64,000 nucleotides of DNA from the NCBI GenBank assembly GCA_030035585.1, contig CM057467.1, forward strand, positions 69,738,941-69,802,940, given 5' to 3'. The stretch is from Dugong dugon (Eukaryota > Chordata > Mammalia > Sirenia > Dugongidae). Shown piece after piece: positions 26,201 to 35,677 of the stretch. Within the stretch, counting starts at the first letter, position 1. Each line of letters opens with the position of its first letter. Under the pieces are notes generated by a model. That model was not told the DNA's origin, did no database searches, and saw only the letters and a program-made list of their open reading frames with translations. Both the position numbers and the translations under genes were made by a program.

Positions 26201-29200
26201 TGGTTGTGGATCCATGGGAGTTGGTTGTGGATCCAAGTAAAATGAAATCCTTGACAACTTCAGTATTTTCTCTGTTTATCATGATGTTGCTTATTGGTCC
26301 TGTTGTGAGGCTTTTCGTTCTGTTTATGTTGAGGTGTAATCCATAGTGAAGGCTGTAGTCTTTGATCTTCATCAGTAAGTGCTTCAAGTCCTCTTTGCTT
26401 TCAGCAAGCAAGGTTGTGTCATCTGCATATCGCAGGTTGTTAATGAGTCTTCCTCCAACCCTGATGCCTTGTTCTTCTTCATATAATCCAGCTTCTCAGA
26501 TTATTTGCTCAGCATACAGATTGAAAGGTAAAAGGATGCAACCCTTATGCACACCTTTCCTGATTTTAAACCATGCAGTATCCCTTTGTTCTGTTTGAAC
26601 GACTGCCTCTTAGTCTATGTACAGGTTCCTTATATAGTGCAATAGTTCACAGAAAAATAGAACAAACTATGTTGCTACACAACAACAGAGATTAATCTCA
26701 CAGATACTAAATTGAGTTCAAGAATAGGCAAAACTAATTAATGATAGCAGTCAGAATAGTGATTACCCTTGATATGGGGGGTGGTTTCGTATTGACTACC
26801 TAGGAGCATGAGGGAACCTTCTATGATGCTGGAAATTTGTATATATTGATGTTCACACTTGATGTTAGTGCTTTTTGTGCACTTTCTGTATTATGTTTTA
26901 CCTTAATACAAAATTTTAAGCTAACTGTGGGAGTTCCTCTACCAGTAATGGCACAGTAGCTTTCTAGAATTAGCTCCTCAGAGATAAAAATTACAAAGAC
27001 TGAAAAACACTTTAGAAAAATGTATTTGAAAGCACTAGTGAGTTGCAAAATCTGAGGTAAATCTAGCCTTGAAACAGAGGACCTTCAACAAGTGAGATTT
27101 GCAGTATTGCAGCTTTATGCCTTAGGGTTCTCCCTAATTGTGTGTGGTTCAAGGCAGCAGAAAGCCACAAAATTACTGGCTTATGGTGTGAAAGGAAAGA
27201 ATTCAGGTTTGACAGAGCATCTGTAAAGGTATAGGGCTATCCGGGAATAGAAGGAGCTCAAAGCAGGTAAATCCCAAGAATCTGCACATAAATTCTACGC
27301 CAGTCCTTGGGAGACCATTAAACTATCCATGTATAGTGGATACCCCAGAGATTCTGGTGAAAAAATAGGCATCTGCAAGTTGAAAGAGCTGAGCATAAAT
27401 TACAGCTGCTGCCCATAGCAAGGGAGACAAAGGTTGGACTTTGAGTCCAGCCAAAATAACTGCCTACTCGAAAAAAATTTTTTTTCAGGGTAATATTAAA
27501 AAATCTGTATTTACAATATATATTTCATAATATCCAATATACAGTCAAAATTCATTAGGTATGAAGAAACAGGGAAATATGACCCATACTCAAGAGAAAA
27601 AGCCCTCAACAGGAACTGATGCTGAGATGACCTAAGTGTTACAATTAGCAGACAAAGACTTTGATGAATGATGGGTGTTTTCTCCTCAGAAGTAATAGAG
27701 GCCATAACAAAGAAATAACAAGTTTAAAGTGCTGGAAGAAGAAAACTGTTAACCTAGGATTCTATCCAACACAACTATCTTTCAAAAATGAAGTTGAAAT
27801 AAAGGCATTTAAGATAAACTAAAATGGAGATAATTCCATCACCAACAATCCAGCATTTAAAGAAACCATGATGATAATGATGAAGGAAATTTTTCAGGCT
27901 GAAAAGAAATCATATCAGATAGTAATCAAGATCTAAAGGAAGGGATGAAGAGCACTGGAAATGGTAAACATATGAGTAAATGTTAAAAACAGTTTTAAAT
28001 ATTTTCTTCATTTCTCCTAATTTATTTAAAATACATATGATATCTACATATGTTATAGACCCCACATAAAGTGTTATGTATTTTTTGCTTCCCACCACCC
28101 ATTTGTCAGTTTGTCATACCGTGGTGGCTTACATGTTGCTTACATGTGATGCCAGACGCTATGCCACTGGTATTTCACATATCAGCAGGGTCACTCATGG
28201 TGAACAGGTTTCAGCAAAGCTTCCAGACTAAGATAGACTAGGAGGAAAGGGCTGGTGATCTACCTCCAAAAATTAGCCAATGAAAACCTTAATGGATCAC
28301 AAGAGAACACTGTCCCATTGTTTGCTTTGGACACATAACCAGGAGGAATCAATCAGTGGAGGTGGACATCATGTTTTGCAAAGTAAAGAGCTAGAGAGGG
28401 TAAGGGAGACCCTCAGTGAGATGGATTGGCACTTTAGCTGCAGCGATGGACTTGAACATGCCAGCAATCATGAGGATAATGCAGGATCAGGCAACATTTT
28501 GTTCTGTTGTGCATAAGGTCACCATGAGTTGGAGTCAACTCAATGGCAGCTAGCTGTATCTGTCTTTCTGTCTGTCTTTTCTTCCTTCCTTCTCTCTCTC
28601 TCTTTCTTTTACTTTAAACAATCCATAAATTTTTCCCAAAGTAGAAGGAAGGAAATGATAAAGAGCAGAAATCAATGAAATAGAAAAGAGACAAACAATT
28701 GAGAAAATGAACAAAGTAAAAACTTGATTCTTTCAACCAAAAGAGACCTACATAAATGGAAAAACATGCCATGCTCATGGATAGGTAGAAGTAACATTGT
28801 GAAAATGTCAATTCTACCCAAAGCAATCTACAAATACAGTGCAATCCTAATCCAAATGCCAACAGCATTCTTTTAAGGAGATGGAAAAACTAATCATTAA
28901 CTTTATATAGAAAGGGAAGAGGCCCCGGATAAGTAAAGCACTAGTGAAGAAGAAGAACAAAGTAGGAGGCCTCGTGCTACCTGACTTTATAACCTACTAT
29001 ACAACTACGGTAGTCCAAACAGCCTGGTACTGGTACAATGACAAACACATTGACCAGTGGAACAGAATTGAGAACGCAGATGTAAGTCCATCCATGGATG
29101 GTTACCTGATCTTCGACAGAGGCCCAAAGTCCATCAAATGGGGAAAAGACAGTCTTTTTAACAAATGGTGCTGGCAAAACTGGATGTCCATCTGCAAAAA

Positions 29201-32200
29201 AAGAATGAAACAGGACCCACACCTCACACCATACACAAAAACTAATACAAAATGGATCAAAGACCTAAATATAAAACCAAAAACTGTAAAGATCATAGAA
29301 GGAAAAATAGAGTCAATGCTAGAGGCCCTAATACATGGTATTAACATAACATTAACCATAACTAGCAATACACAAACACTAGAAGATAAGCTAGATAACT
29401 GGGATCTTCTCAAAATTAAACACACTCATTAAAACACTTCACCAAAGAAGACATTCAAGCTCCTAATAGATACATGAGGAAATGCTCGAGATCACTAGCC
29501 GTTAGAGAAATGCAAATCACAGCTACAGTGAGATACCATCTCACCAATATTACTGGCACAAATCAAAAAAACAGAACAAATGTTGGAGAGGCTGCGGGGA
29601 GATTGGAACTCTTATGCTCTGCTTGTGGGAATACAAAATGGTACAACCATTTTGGAAAACGATATGGTGCTTCCTTCAAAAGCTAGAAATAGAAATACTA
29701 TATGATCCAGCAATCCCACTACTAGGAATATACCCTAGAGAAATAAGAGCCGTCACATGAATAGACATATGCACACCCATTTTCATTGCAGCATTGTTCA
29801 CAATAGCAAAAAGATGGAAACAACCTAGGTGCCCATCAACAGATGAATGGATAAACTATGGTACATACACATAATGGAATACTCCACAGTGATAAAGAAC
29901 AAAAGAACAATGATGAATCTGCAAAGCATCTCAACATGGATGAATCTGGAGGTCATTATGCTGAGTGAAAATAAGTCAGTCACAAAAGAACAAATATGGT
30001 ATGAGACCACTACTATAAACACTTATGGAAAAGTTAACACACAAAAAGAAACAATCTTTGATGGTTATGAGGGAGGGGAAGGGTGGGTGGGAAAAACACT
30101 AAATAGACAATAGATAAGTAGTAACTTTGGTGAAGGGTAAGACAGTACACAGTACTGGGGAAGCCAGCACAATTTGTCCAAGACAAGGTCATGGAAGATC
30201 CATAGACGCATCCAAACTCCCCGAGAAACCAAATTACTGGGCTGAGGGCTGTGGGGACCATGATCTTGGGGAACATCTAGCTCAACTGGCATAACATAGT
30301 TTATAGAGAAAATATTCTACATTCTACTTTGATGAGTAGCATCTGGGATCTTAAATGCTTGTGAGCGGCTGTCTAAGATATTCCACTGGTCTCACCCCGT
30401 CTGGAGCAAGGGAGAATGAAGAAAACCAAAGACACAAGGGAAAGATTCGTCCAAAGGACTAATGGACCACAACTACCACAGCCTCCACCAGAATGAGTCC
30501 AGCACAACTAGATGGTACATAGCTACCACCACTGACTGCTCTGACAGGGATCACAATAGAGGGTCCCGGACAGAGCTGGAGAAAAATGTAGAACAAAATT
30601 CTAACACACACACACACAAAAAAAAAAGACCAGACTTACTGGTCTGATGGAGACTGGAGAAACCCTGAGACTATGGCCCCAGGACACTCTTATAGCTCAG
30701 TAATGAAGTCACTTATGAGGTTCACCCTTTAGCAAAGATTAGACAGACGCATAAAACAAATGAGACTAAATGAGCACATCAGATCAAGGGCAAGGATGAG
30801 AAGGCAGGAGGCGACAGGAAAACTGGTAATGGGGAACACAAGGTCAAGAAGGGGAGAGTGTTGACATGTTGTGGGGTTGGTAACCATTGTCACAAAACAA
30901 TATGTGTTTGCTCTGTAAACCTTCATCTAAAGTACAATAAACAAAATAATAAAAAAAAGTTGGTTCTTTCATTTTGATCAAAGATTCTATAGAAGAATAC
31001 TGACCAAAAGGGGGAAAATCAGAACCAGATTTCAAGTTCTCAGTGGAATTCAGACTTTCTGGAGCCATTGAGGGTGGATGAGCCCCTGAAATTATTGTCC
31101 TGAGATGATCTTTAAACTCGTAAAGCTTAAGCCAAAACTACCCCTGAAGTCTTTGAACAAAAATAGCTTATTTTAATTAGTAAAGTACACCTACTTTGAG
31201 CATTGTGCTCTTTTAAAGAATTATCTATGTGAGATCAAATTGACAACGGCAACTGGGAATGTTAGATGGGAAGCTTGGGGCCAGTGAGTTTAAGATAATG
31301 GTGGTAGAATAATGTGGAAAAGGATAGTGAGCATAGTATCACAACTTGAAGAATGTAACCAATGTCACTCAATTGTACATGTAGAAATTGTTGAAATGAT
31401 GTATCTTTGGCTATGAATATTTTCACCAAATTTTTTTTGAAAGTTGGTTCTTTGAAACTATTAGTAAGACTGATAAACTCTTATCAAGAGAGGAACAGGT
31501 GGACATATATCTGTAAAACAGGTAAATATAGACATATATGTAGATATACAGAGATTGATTACCAGATGTAAGAGGGACTATCTCTACAGATCCTAGATAT
31601 AAAAGGAAAAGTAAGGGAATATTATGAACATTTTCATGCCATTAAACCTGAAAAATGAAATGGACAAATTCCTTGAAATGCACAATATACCAGAACTGAG
31701 AGAAAAATAGAAAATTTAAATAACCCACTATCTATCAGAATTGAATTCCTGTATCAAAAGTGTCACCACAAAGAAATTCTAGGTCCAGCATTGGTGAATC
31801 ATATATTTCAGGAAAAAATAATACCAATCTTACAGAAAATCAGAAAAAAAGAGGAGAAAGGAACACTTCTCAGCTAATTCTTTGAAGCCAGCAATACTCT
31901 GATATAAAAAACCTGTCAAAGACATTGTAAGAAACTGAATTTACAGGTTAATACCACTCATGAACTTAGACATAAAAATTATTAACAAATATTAACAAAT
32001 TGAATCTATCAGTATATAAAAAGGATAATACATCATGAGCAAGTGGGATTTATCCCAGTAGTGCAAGATGGGTTTATACATTTGAAAATTAATCAATATA
32101 ATCCACCGTATTAAAATACAGGGAAAAAGCATAAAATACAGGGACAAAATTCAACACCCATTTATGATAAACGCTCCTGGCAACCTAGGAATAGAATCGA

Positions 32201-34292
32201 ACTTCCTCAGTCTGATAAGAGGTACCACAGCTCCTGGCAACCTAGGAATAGAATCGAACTTCCTCAGTCTGATAAGAGGTACCACAAAAAAACTATAGCC
32301 AATATACTTAATGATGAAACACTGAATATTTTCCTTCAATAATCAGAAATAAGGCAGGGATAGATCTACTTTCACTACTTCTGTTCAGCCTTGTCATGGA
32401 GATCCTAACCGGTATAATAAGGCAAGAAAGAGAAATAACAGGCATAAAGATTGAAAAGGAAGAAATAAAACTGTCCTGATTCACAGTTGATAGTGATTGT
32501 TTACATAAGAAATTCTAAGGAATCAAACAACAACAAACAAACCTATTGGAACTAAGAAATGAGTTAGATATAAGGTCAATTTACAAAAAATCAGTTGTAT
32601 GCCTACATATTGGCAATGAATTATTGGAAAATTACAAAATTTTGAAATAACGTCACTTAGAATAGCAATAAAAGCATACGCTACTTAGGAATAAATTTAA
32701 TGAAAGCTTTGGAAGCCCTCACAAAGGAATATATATAAAGGGTCACTGAAAAGTACAAAACCTGAAAGAAAGAGACACAAATAAATGGAGCAATATACCG
32801 TGTTCATGAATTAGAAAACTCAGTATCATAAATATATTAATTGTCATGGAATTGACCTTACAGACTCAAGTCCAATAAAAATCTCCTCCAGTGAAGCTGA
32901 CAAAAATGCAGATTATATGTGTAGATGTGTCTTCCAGATTGAAATTACACTCAAGAGTAAAAATAATTTTGAATCCTGGATTTTCTTCTTTGGGTTCTCA
33001 CATTCTTTTAGATTTTGGCCCCACAGTTCCTCACTATATTAACTCTTGGATAATTTTAAGATGTTTTATTATTTTTAATTTGTTTTAAGTAAGAGGATTG
33101 GTCCCAAGTTCCATTATTAGAAGTCTCTATCATATATTTTTTCCATCAGTCAGACAAAAAAAATTTTTTTTCTCTGCCTTCAAGCCGCCATTCTGTTGAG
33201 GAGTGCTCATGTTTCTATTTAAATTAATTTGGAAGCAATGGTTGTAAAATGCATGAACTTTAAGCAAATGTCAGTCCCTGCCTTTTGAGAGCTTCCTTGG
33301 TGAGCTAAAGCCTCACTCAATGGACTCTTCAGTCCCAGGCAGAATTGGAGGACCTTAATAACATCTGCACAAAATCTTGGGGTGGGTGAGTTTGGAGGAA
33401 ATAACCTGGGAGGGTAAGGGGCTAATTGACAGCTGACTAGATTTCAATCACATGGCAAACAGAGTTTGGAGAAGACATTTGAGGAGTCTGTGTTTCTATC
33501 TTTTTTATCCCACAGATACTCAGAGTAGGGGCCCCCAAGAGAGAAAGATTCGAGAAACTTTATCCACACAGCCTCTTGACCGAGTCTCAGAAAGTCCTTG
33601 GACTCCAAAAGCCCTCTACCCGGGTTTAGCCAGCAGCACAAGTGACCATTCAGGTGCTTTCCATTTCACAGTACCCCCGAAGAATAAAGCCAAAAAACAA
33701 CTATTCAAGCAAAACATCAAACCTCTGACGCCTGCCAAGGATAACATTAAACCACCAGAGCCCAAAGAGAAGCTCTTTGAGCCAACCAAAACACCTGTCT
33801 CGTGCGCCACCAGACGGTCCACCCTCCAAACTGCCTTGCCTGTCTTAAAGGTGCATGAATGTAAAATTCCCACCAACGTGGCCCTCCATCCTAGAACAAA
33901 CCCCATAGAGGCCCCCATCGTTCAATCTTCCTCCCAGGAATCCTTTGTAACAGCAGATACCAGCTTTAGGATGTCCTGGATAGAGAAATAGCCACACCTT
34001 ACCCCCTTCTTCCTCTTCCTCTCTGTCTCTATGGGTGGTGATGGTGGGGAGTGGTAAAGAGAGGAGTGCGGAAGGACCATTGAGGCTCTCGGAGTCCATT
34101 TTGGTCCAGCCTTTCTATAAAGAATGCCTCTCAAGGGCAAGGGGAGAACAGTTGTGTGTGGTCTTGGAGATGGTGATGGTGGTTTTCTGGGTATTGGAGG
34201 GTTTTTCTCATCCTAATCCTTCTATAGTAGTCCCTGCTAAAGGAGTGACTGTGGTGAACATCAGCCTGTAAATAAAGGCAACCTCTCAGGAA
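11084..34292 (+). CDS. GDPD4: GDPD4, 3' part of gene (gene-level span, introns included)
   Basis: The gene encodes glycerophosphodiester phosphodiesterase domain-containing protein 4, a predicted multi-pass membrane member of the GDE family. Its relatives GDPD5/GDE2 and GDE3 cleave glycerophosphodiesters or GPI anchors, with the catalytic barrel outside the cytosol. Only the last part is here: the final strand and helix of the TIM barrel, a membrane segment and the C-terminal tail. The metal-binding and catalytic residues would lie upstream, outside the window. The exons are 11084-11231, 15972-16054, 16845-16897 and 33516-33991 plus 3' UTR, and all phases match. The identification rests on the [12 protein letters not shown] and SVTTDN motifs and on the known tail-to-tail neighbour MYO7A. 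An extra exon inside the 16.6-kb last intron cannot be excluded. Confidence 0.85.
11430..11612 (-). repeat. MIR SINE (antisense)
   Basis: It has the antisense MIR signature: TTATCATTCCCATGAGGAAA, then AAGGTCACATGATATGGGAT. Confidence 0.6.
11700..11790 (-). mobile_element. Old L1 ORF2 scrap (antisense)
   Basis: It is a short complement of L1 ORF2 (TCAAAAATCATTTGGGCATA, then TCTGTTCCATTGAT), with no open frame of note. Confidence 0.55.
11840..13600. other. GDPD4 intron, nothing recognised
   Basis: No exon with matching splice sites was found. The open frame at 12290-12583 (97 codons) and its antisense partner (12325-12549) have no recognisable domain, and the stretch is GC-richer than its surroundings by chance or age. 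A weak L2-like patch is possible around 12600-12760. Confidence 0.4.
13640..13760 (+). repeat. MIR SINE fragment (sense)
   Basis: GGAGTCAGACTGTGCAGATT, then GTTAACCTGTTTATGTCTCA, follows the MIR order (B box, then the TTAACCTCTCTGTGCCTCAG-type core). Confidence 0.6.
13885..14400 (-). repeat. Old interspersed repeat, class uncertain
   Basis: AACTTAGTGGCTTAAAACAG, then TTATTTCTCATAATTCTGTA, identifies a common mammalian repeat whose relative lies at 17830-18385. A poly-A run (13911-13926) interrupts its left end. I do not assign a class. The - strand open frame at 14051-14257 is part of it. Confidence 0.45.
14400..14985. other. GDPD4 intron, nothing recognised
   Basis: It is AT-rich, with no exon or clear repeat. 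Confidence 0.4.
14990..15125 (+). repeat. MIR SINE 3' part (sense)
   Basis: CTAGGGCTGTTGCAAGGATA, then AATAAATACTCATTAAATGT, is the standard MIR 3' end. An ATT/ATC-rich simple stretch follows (about 15085-15125). Confidence 0.7.
15393..15565 (+). repeat. MER5A-type hAT DNA element
   Basis: It opens CAGTGGTTCCCAAGTGCTGG. It has ATCATCTGGGGAGCTTGTTA followed by AAAATGCAGAGATTCTGATT, the fixed order of the non-autonomous Charlie-group element MER5A. The right terminus is decayed. Confidence 0.75.
15972..16054 (+). CDS. GDPD4: GDPD4 exon: transmembrane segment
   Basis: The acceptor is ATGTTTTACAG and the donor TG|GTAAGT. The 83-bp exon encodes 27 residues plus two bases. The peptide [20 protein letters not shown] continues with FAIFYFH and is uniformly hydrophobic, so it is very likely the last membrane helix. 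It follows the barrel as expected for the GDE2/GDPD4 group. The phase fits both the upstream exon (phase 0) and the next exon (TG|G gives Trp). Confidence 0.87.
16845..16897 (+). CDS. GDPD4: GDPD4 exon: juxtamembrane segment
   Basis: The acceptor is CTTTCTTTCCAG and the donor G|GTAAAG. The 53-bp exon encodes [17 protein letters not shown], a basic stretch right after the membrane helix, consistent with a cytosolic face (positive-inside rule). It ends one base into a codon, matching the start of the exon at 33516 (G|AT gives Asp). Confidence 0.82.
17050..17395 (+). repeat. Repeat-derived stretch, class uncertain
   Basis: The segment with GCATGCTACAGAAACCAA and AGAGAATTTATTGAAAAGCT looks like a dispersed repeat. 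Its open frame (17069-17386, 105 codons) is basic and proline-rich. It has no splice sites in phase with GDPD4, so I do not call it an exon. Confidence 0.35.
17400..17760 (-). mobile_element. L1M 3' UTR fragment (antisense)
   Basis: The complement of an old L1 3' UTR is visible near TTTATTTCTTCAAATATTTT, followed by GATTCCAATTACATGAATGT. Confidence 0.5.
17830..18385 (-). repeat. Old interspersed repeat, relative of 13885-14400
   Basis: It starts TGTAACAAATTGCCACAAAC, followed by AGCTGCTTGAAACAACACAA, and ends near GGGAGCCATCTTAAAGTTCT. The layout matches the copy at 13885-14400, but this one is more complete at its right end. The class is not assigned. Confidence 0.5.
18440..18720 (-). mobile_element. 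Old L1 3' UTR fragment (antisense)
   Basis: It carries the complement of an L1 3' UTR (GGGAGTTCCATTTGGTTCTT, then CTTTAATATCCTTTTCTGCT). Confidence 0.55.
19878..20173. mobile_element. Tigger-like (TcMar) non-autonomous DNA transposon
   Basis: The left terminus is CAGGCAGCCCCTTGGTTAT. The right terminus, read in reverse, is AGGCAGTCCTCAGGTTAT, giving imperfect terminal inverted repeats. A TA dinucleotide flanks each end (19876-19877 and 20174-20175). Removing the element restores a normal L1 sequence across the site, so it inserted at a TA as mariner/Tigger elements do. It is about 296 bp with no transposase frame, hence mobilised in trans. Confidence 0.75.
20239..20893 (-). mobile_element. 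Young elephant-type L1, 3' UTR only (antisense)
   Basis: The element begins with a T-rich run (the poly-A tail in antisense) and carries the complement of the L1 3' UTR seen at 30.2-30.95 kb. It is flanked by an 8-bp target-site duplication, CCAGCACC, at 20231-20238 and 20894-20901. It is heavily 5'-truncated and contains no ORF2. Confidence 0.85.
22991..23425. other. AT-rich intron, nothing recognised
   Basis: No exon or clear repeat was seen between two L1 fragments. Confidence 0.4.
23430..24105 (-). mobile_element. Old L1 ORF2 fragment (antisense)
   Basis: The complement of the L1 ORF2 middle is visible (CTTCAAAGGACCAGCTTTTG, and later ACTGCTTTATTTGCATCTCA). It is decayed. Confidence 0.6.
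24106..25034 (+). mobile_element. Old L1 ORF2 fragment (sense)
   Basis: Sense ORF2 sequence includes the frame at 24510-24752 with [16 protein letters not shown], a block downstream of the RT active site. It is opposite in orientation to the fragment on its left, so the two are separate insertions or an inversion. Confidence 0.65.
25035..25535 (+). mobile_element. Elephant-type L1 3' UTR (sense) with an internal foreign patch
   Basis: The left part (25035-25180) and right part (25326-25535, ending near AAAGCACAATGAAATTTT) match consecutive pieces of the L1 3' UTR at 40.98-41.29 kb. Between them lies a 145-bp segment of L1 ORF2 (25181-25325) that does not belong there. It is an inverted near-perfect copy of 19526-19670; see the findings. 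Confidence 0.75.
25632..26638 (-). mobile_element. RTE (BovB-like) LINE, 3' half (antisense)
   Basis: Read on the - strand, the reverse transcriptase core and the 3' region are present. The frame 25968-26411 has [20 protein letters not shown], then a [10 protein letters not shown] block, and ends with [12 protein letters not shown]. The frame 25735-25971 has [20 protein letters not shown], typical of the RTE C-terminal end. The 3' tail (ATGAGTTGGAACCAATTC in reverse) lies at 25640-25680. Stops and shifts inactivate it. A 21-bp tandem duplication sits at 26191-26232. Confidence 0.85.
26640..28095 (+). mobile_element. Old L1M 3' region (sense)
   Basis: The block around 27750-27815 (AACCTAGGATTCTATCCAAC, then CTTTCAAAAATGAAGTTGAA) is characteristic of the 3' UTR of old L1M families. 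The 5' part of this stretch is weaker. No coding content remains. Confidence 0.55.
28097..28555 (+). mobile_element. Internally deleted RTE derivative
   Basis: The left part resembles the RTE 5' region (CATTTGTCAGTTTGTCATAC, and TCAGCAGGGTCACTCATGGT). It is joined directly to an RTE 3' end (CATGAGTTGGAGTCAACTCA). The reverse transcriptase is absent, so this is a short non-autonomous form. A TCTG/TCTT simple repeat follows at once, as is usual for RTE tails. Confidence 0.6.
28556..28612. repeat. (TCTG)n/(TTCC)n/(TC)n simple repeat
   Basis: A pyrimidine microsatellite is attached to the 3' end of the RTE derivative. Confidence 0.85.
28613..28735 (+). mobile_element. Old L1 ORF2, left part of interrupted copy
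   Basis: Sense ORF2 sequence (AGCAGAAATCAATGAAATAG, then ATGAACAAAGTAAAAACTTG) stops at the target site TTGATTCTTTCA (28724-28735). It resumes at 31444. Confidence 0.7.
28736..30959 (+). mobile_element. Young elephant-type L1, 5'-truncated (sense)
   Basis: ORF2 C-terminal half plus the full 3' UTR are present. The frame 28944-29432 runs 162 codons, with [20 protein letters not shown] and [20 protein letters not shown]. Further pieces follow to 30113. It is flanked by a near-perfect 12-bp target-site duplication (TTGATTCTTTCA at 28724, TTGGTTCTTTCA at 30960). The tail is an A-rich AATAATAAAAAAAA. Relative to the copy at 38745 it has more frame breaks, so it is inactive. It is nested in an older L1. 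Confidence 0.85.
30972..31443 (+). mobile_element. Short insertion ending in the extended L1 3' tail
   Basis: The right half (about 31340-31440) matches the extra 3' segment at 8725-8820, including GAATGTAACCAATGTCACTC and TTTTCACCAAA. The left half is not recognised. It lies between two copies of TTGGTTCTTT (30960 and 31444), indicating a separate insertion at the same site as the L1 to its left, or a 3' transduction. Confidence 0.55.
31444..32955 (+). mobile_element. Old L1 ORF2, right part of interrupted copy
   Basis: It continues the ORF2 cut at 28735, through the reverse transcriptase (TCAATATAATCCACCGTATT, the block after the catalytic site) to its C-terminal part. A perfect 57-bp tandem duplication (19 codons) lies at 32173-32286. 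No long frame survives. Confidence 0.75.
32960..33500. other. GDPD4 intron end, nothing recognised
   Basis: No repeat is confidently assigned. The last 40 bases form the polypyrimidine tract and acceptor of the GDPD4 terminal exon. Confidence 0.5.
33516..33991 (+). CDS. GDPD4: GDPD4 terminal coding exon: C-terminal tail
   Basis: The acceptor is CTTTTTTATCCCACAG. The preceding exon ends one base into a codon, and G|AT gives Asp here. The frame then stays open for 158 codons to a TAG at 33989-33991. The tail is hydrophilic and low-complexity, rich in Pro, Lys, Thr and Ser (for example [20 protein letters not shown]), with no membrane segment or domain I know, so it is probably a disordered cytosolic tail. 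I cannot confirm from memory that other mammals have the same tail. The call rests on phase, length of open frame, splice site and the polyadenylation signal downstream. Confidence 0.72.
33992..34292 (+). other. GDPD4: GDPD4 3' UTR
   Basis: About 300 bp runs from the TAG to just past the AATAAA at 34271. Short - strand frames that cross it are shadows. Confidence 0.65.
34271..34276 (+). terminator. GDPD4: Polyadenylation signal AATAAA of GDPD4
   Basis: A canonical hexamer lies 280 bp after the GDPD4 stop codon. Cleavage would be expected 15-25 bp further on. Confidence 0.75.
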
Positions 34293-35677
34293 GACAAACA
34301 GTAATGGTGTATTCTTTGGGACCCTCTCTGATCACCCAGGACTGGGGGACAAGTACAATAGTGATGTCATCCTGAGCCAGAGGGGGAGAGGTGGCATGGG
34401 CATGAGTCAGGGACAATTATCCCATCCCTCATATACATTCCGTGCTCCAGTGTGCAGTGGGATGCTTCCTAATAGCTTGTCATTGGCTGATTCCTCACTG
34501 GGATGGTGGGCACAATCCCATGCTTACCCTTTGGCATTGAAGGGAAGCTAGAGCTTTGAACAAGCATCTGGAGCCCTTTCGTCTGGGGGAGCCCAATATT
34601 AGCTGTGAATTGAGTTTCACAGTGTGACCATTACCCATTTACACTCTCTCTCTGGGCCTTAGCATTTGTATGATGATGCTGTAGAGGCAGGTCACCACAG
34701 CACCTTCCTTCTAGTTCAGATTTTATCCTGGGCTGACTGTTGAGTCATATAAACATTGATGGGGCTGAGATGCCTCCTTAGACAGCCAAATTATCATCCC
34801 AGAAATCAGGGCCAACCTGTTTGGGCCTCCAGTTCCCAACACACCTCCCTCTCCCACTCCTACCTAGGCAGCTGGGGAGAACAGGAATAGCACTCCCTAT
34901 TGAGTTGTTGAGCACAGAGATGTGAATAACTCCAGCCCTTGCGTGTGTGAGAGGAAGCAGGACTTGACTGCTGAAGTCTCAGGAACTTCAAGGGCAAACA
35001 GATTGAGATTTTGGGGTCGCAAGCACTCCTACCTCAAGGGTATTATTTACTGTCACTTCTCCGGGCAATCATCCCAACGACATCCCAGGAGGATCCCCTG
35101 ACCCCTACGCCTGAAGTCCCCCATCCCCGGACCTGCCCAGGTCATGCCCAAACTTGTTTTTCCCATCCCAGTCATGAAGTTAACACTTTACAGACACCTT
35201 CTGGATGTAAGCCTTTAACCCAATGCAGCATCGTTCTTAGGGTTCTTGAATGTGTCTTGATGAGCAAGAGAGATATTTCTGGAAAGATGTAAGGACCACT
35301 ATGACTTCACTGGCCCTAGTTAAGGCCCAGAAACTCGTTCCTCCTCTATATCCCCATCTCATGCACACTTAGCTCCCTGCTCTCCAGGTTGACTCCCACT
35401 GACTCCCAGCATTTCCCCCAACCTACCCTGGTCCTGGCATCCTTTAAACCACTTGCAAGCACACCTTCGGCTCAGGCACCCCAGCCCCCAAACCCAGACC
35501 ACCTTGGCCTGGGCTCAGGCACCCTGACCCCTAAACAGACTAGTTTGGCCCTGCAGACACCAGGTCAAGGAAGTAGTTATGCAGGCCGCTCCCCTAAGGA
35601 TCCTGTCCTGGCCCCACATGCACACCTTCCCCTTCCCCCAGGAAAGAGACTGTAGGGCCAGAGGATAAAACACATGC
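34293..35677. other. Intergenic gap between GDPD4 and MYO7A 3' ends
   Basis: About 1.4 kb separates two convergent genes. Proline-rich + strand frames at 35011-35292 and 35389-35655 have no domain and no splice context. No repeat is confidently recognised. Confidence 0.5.
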
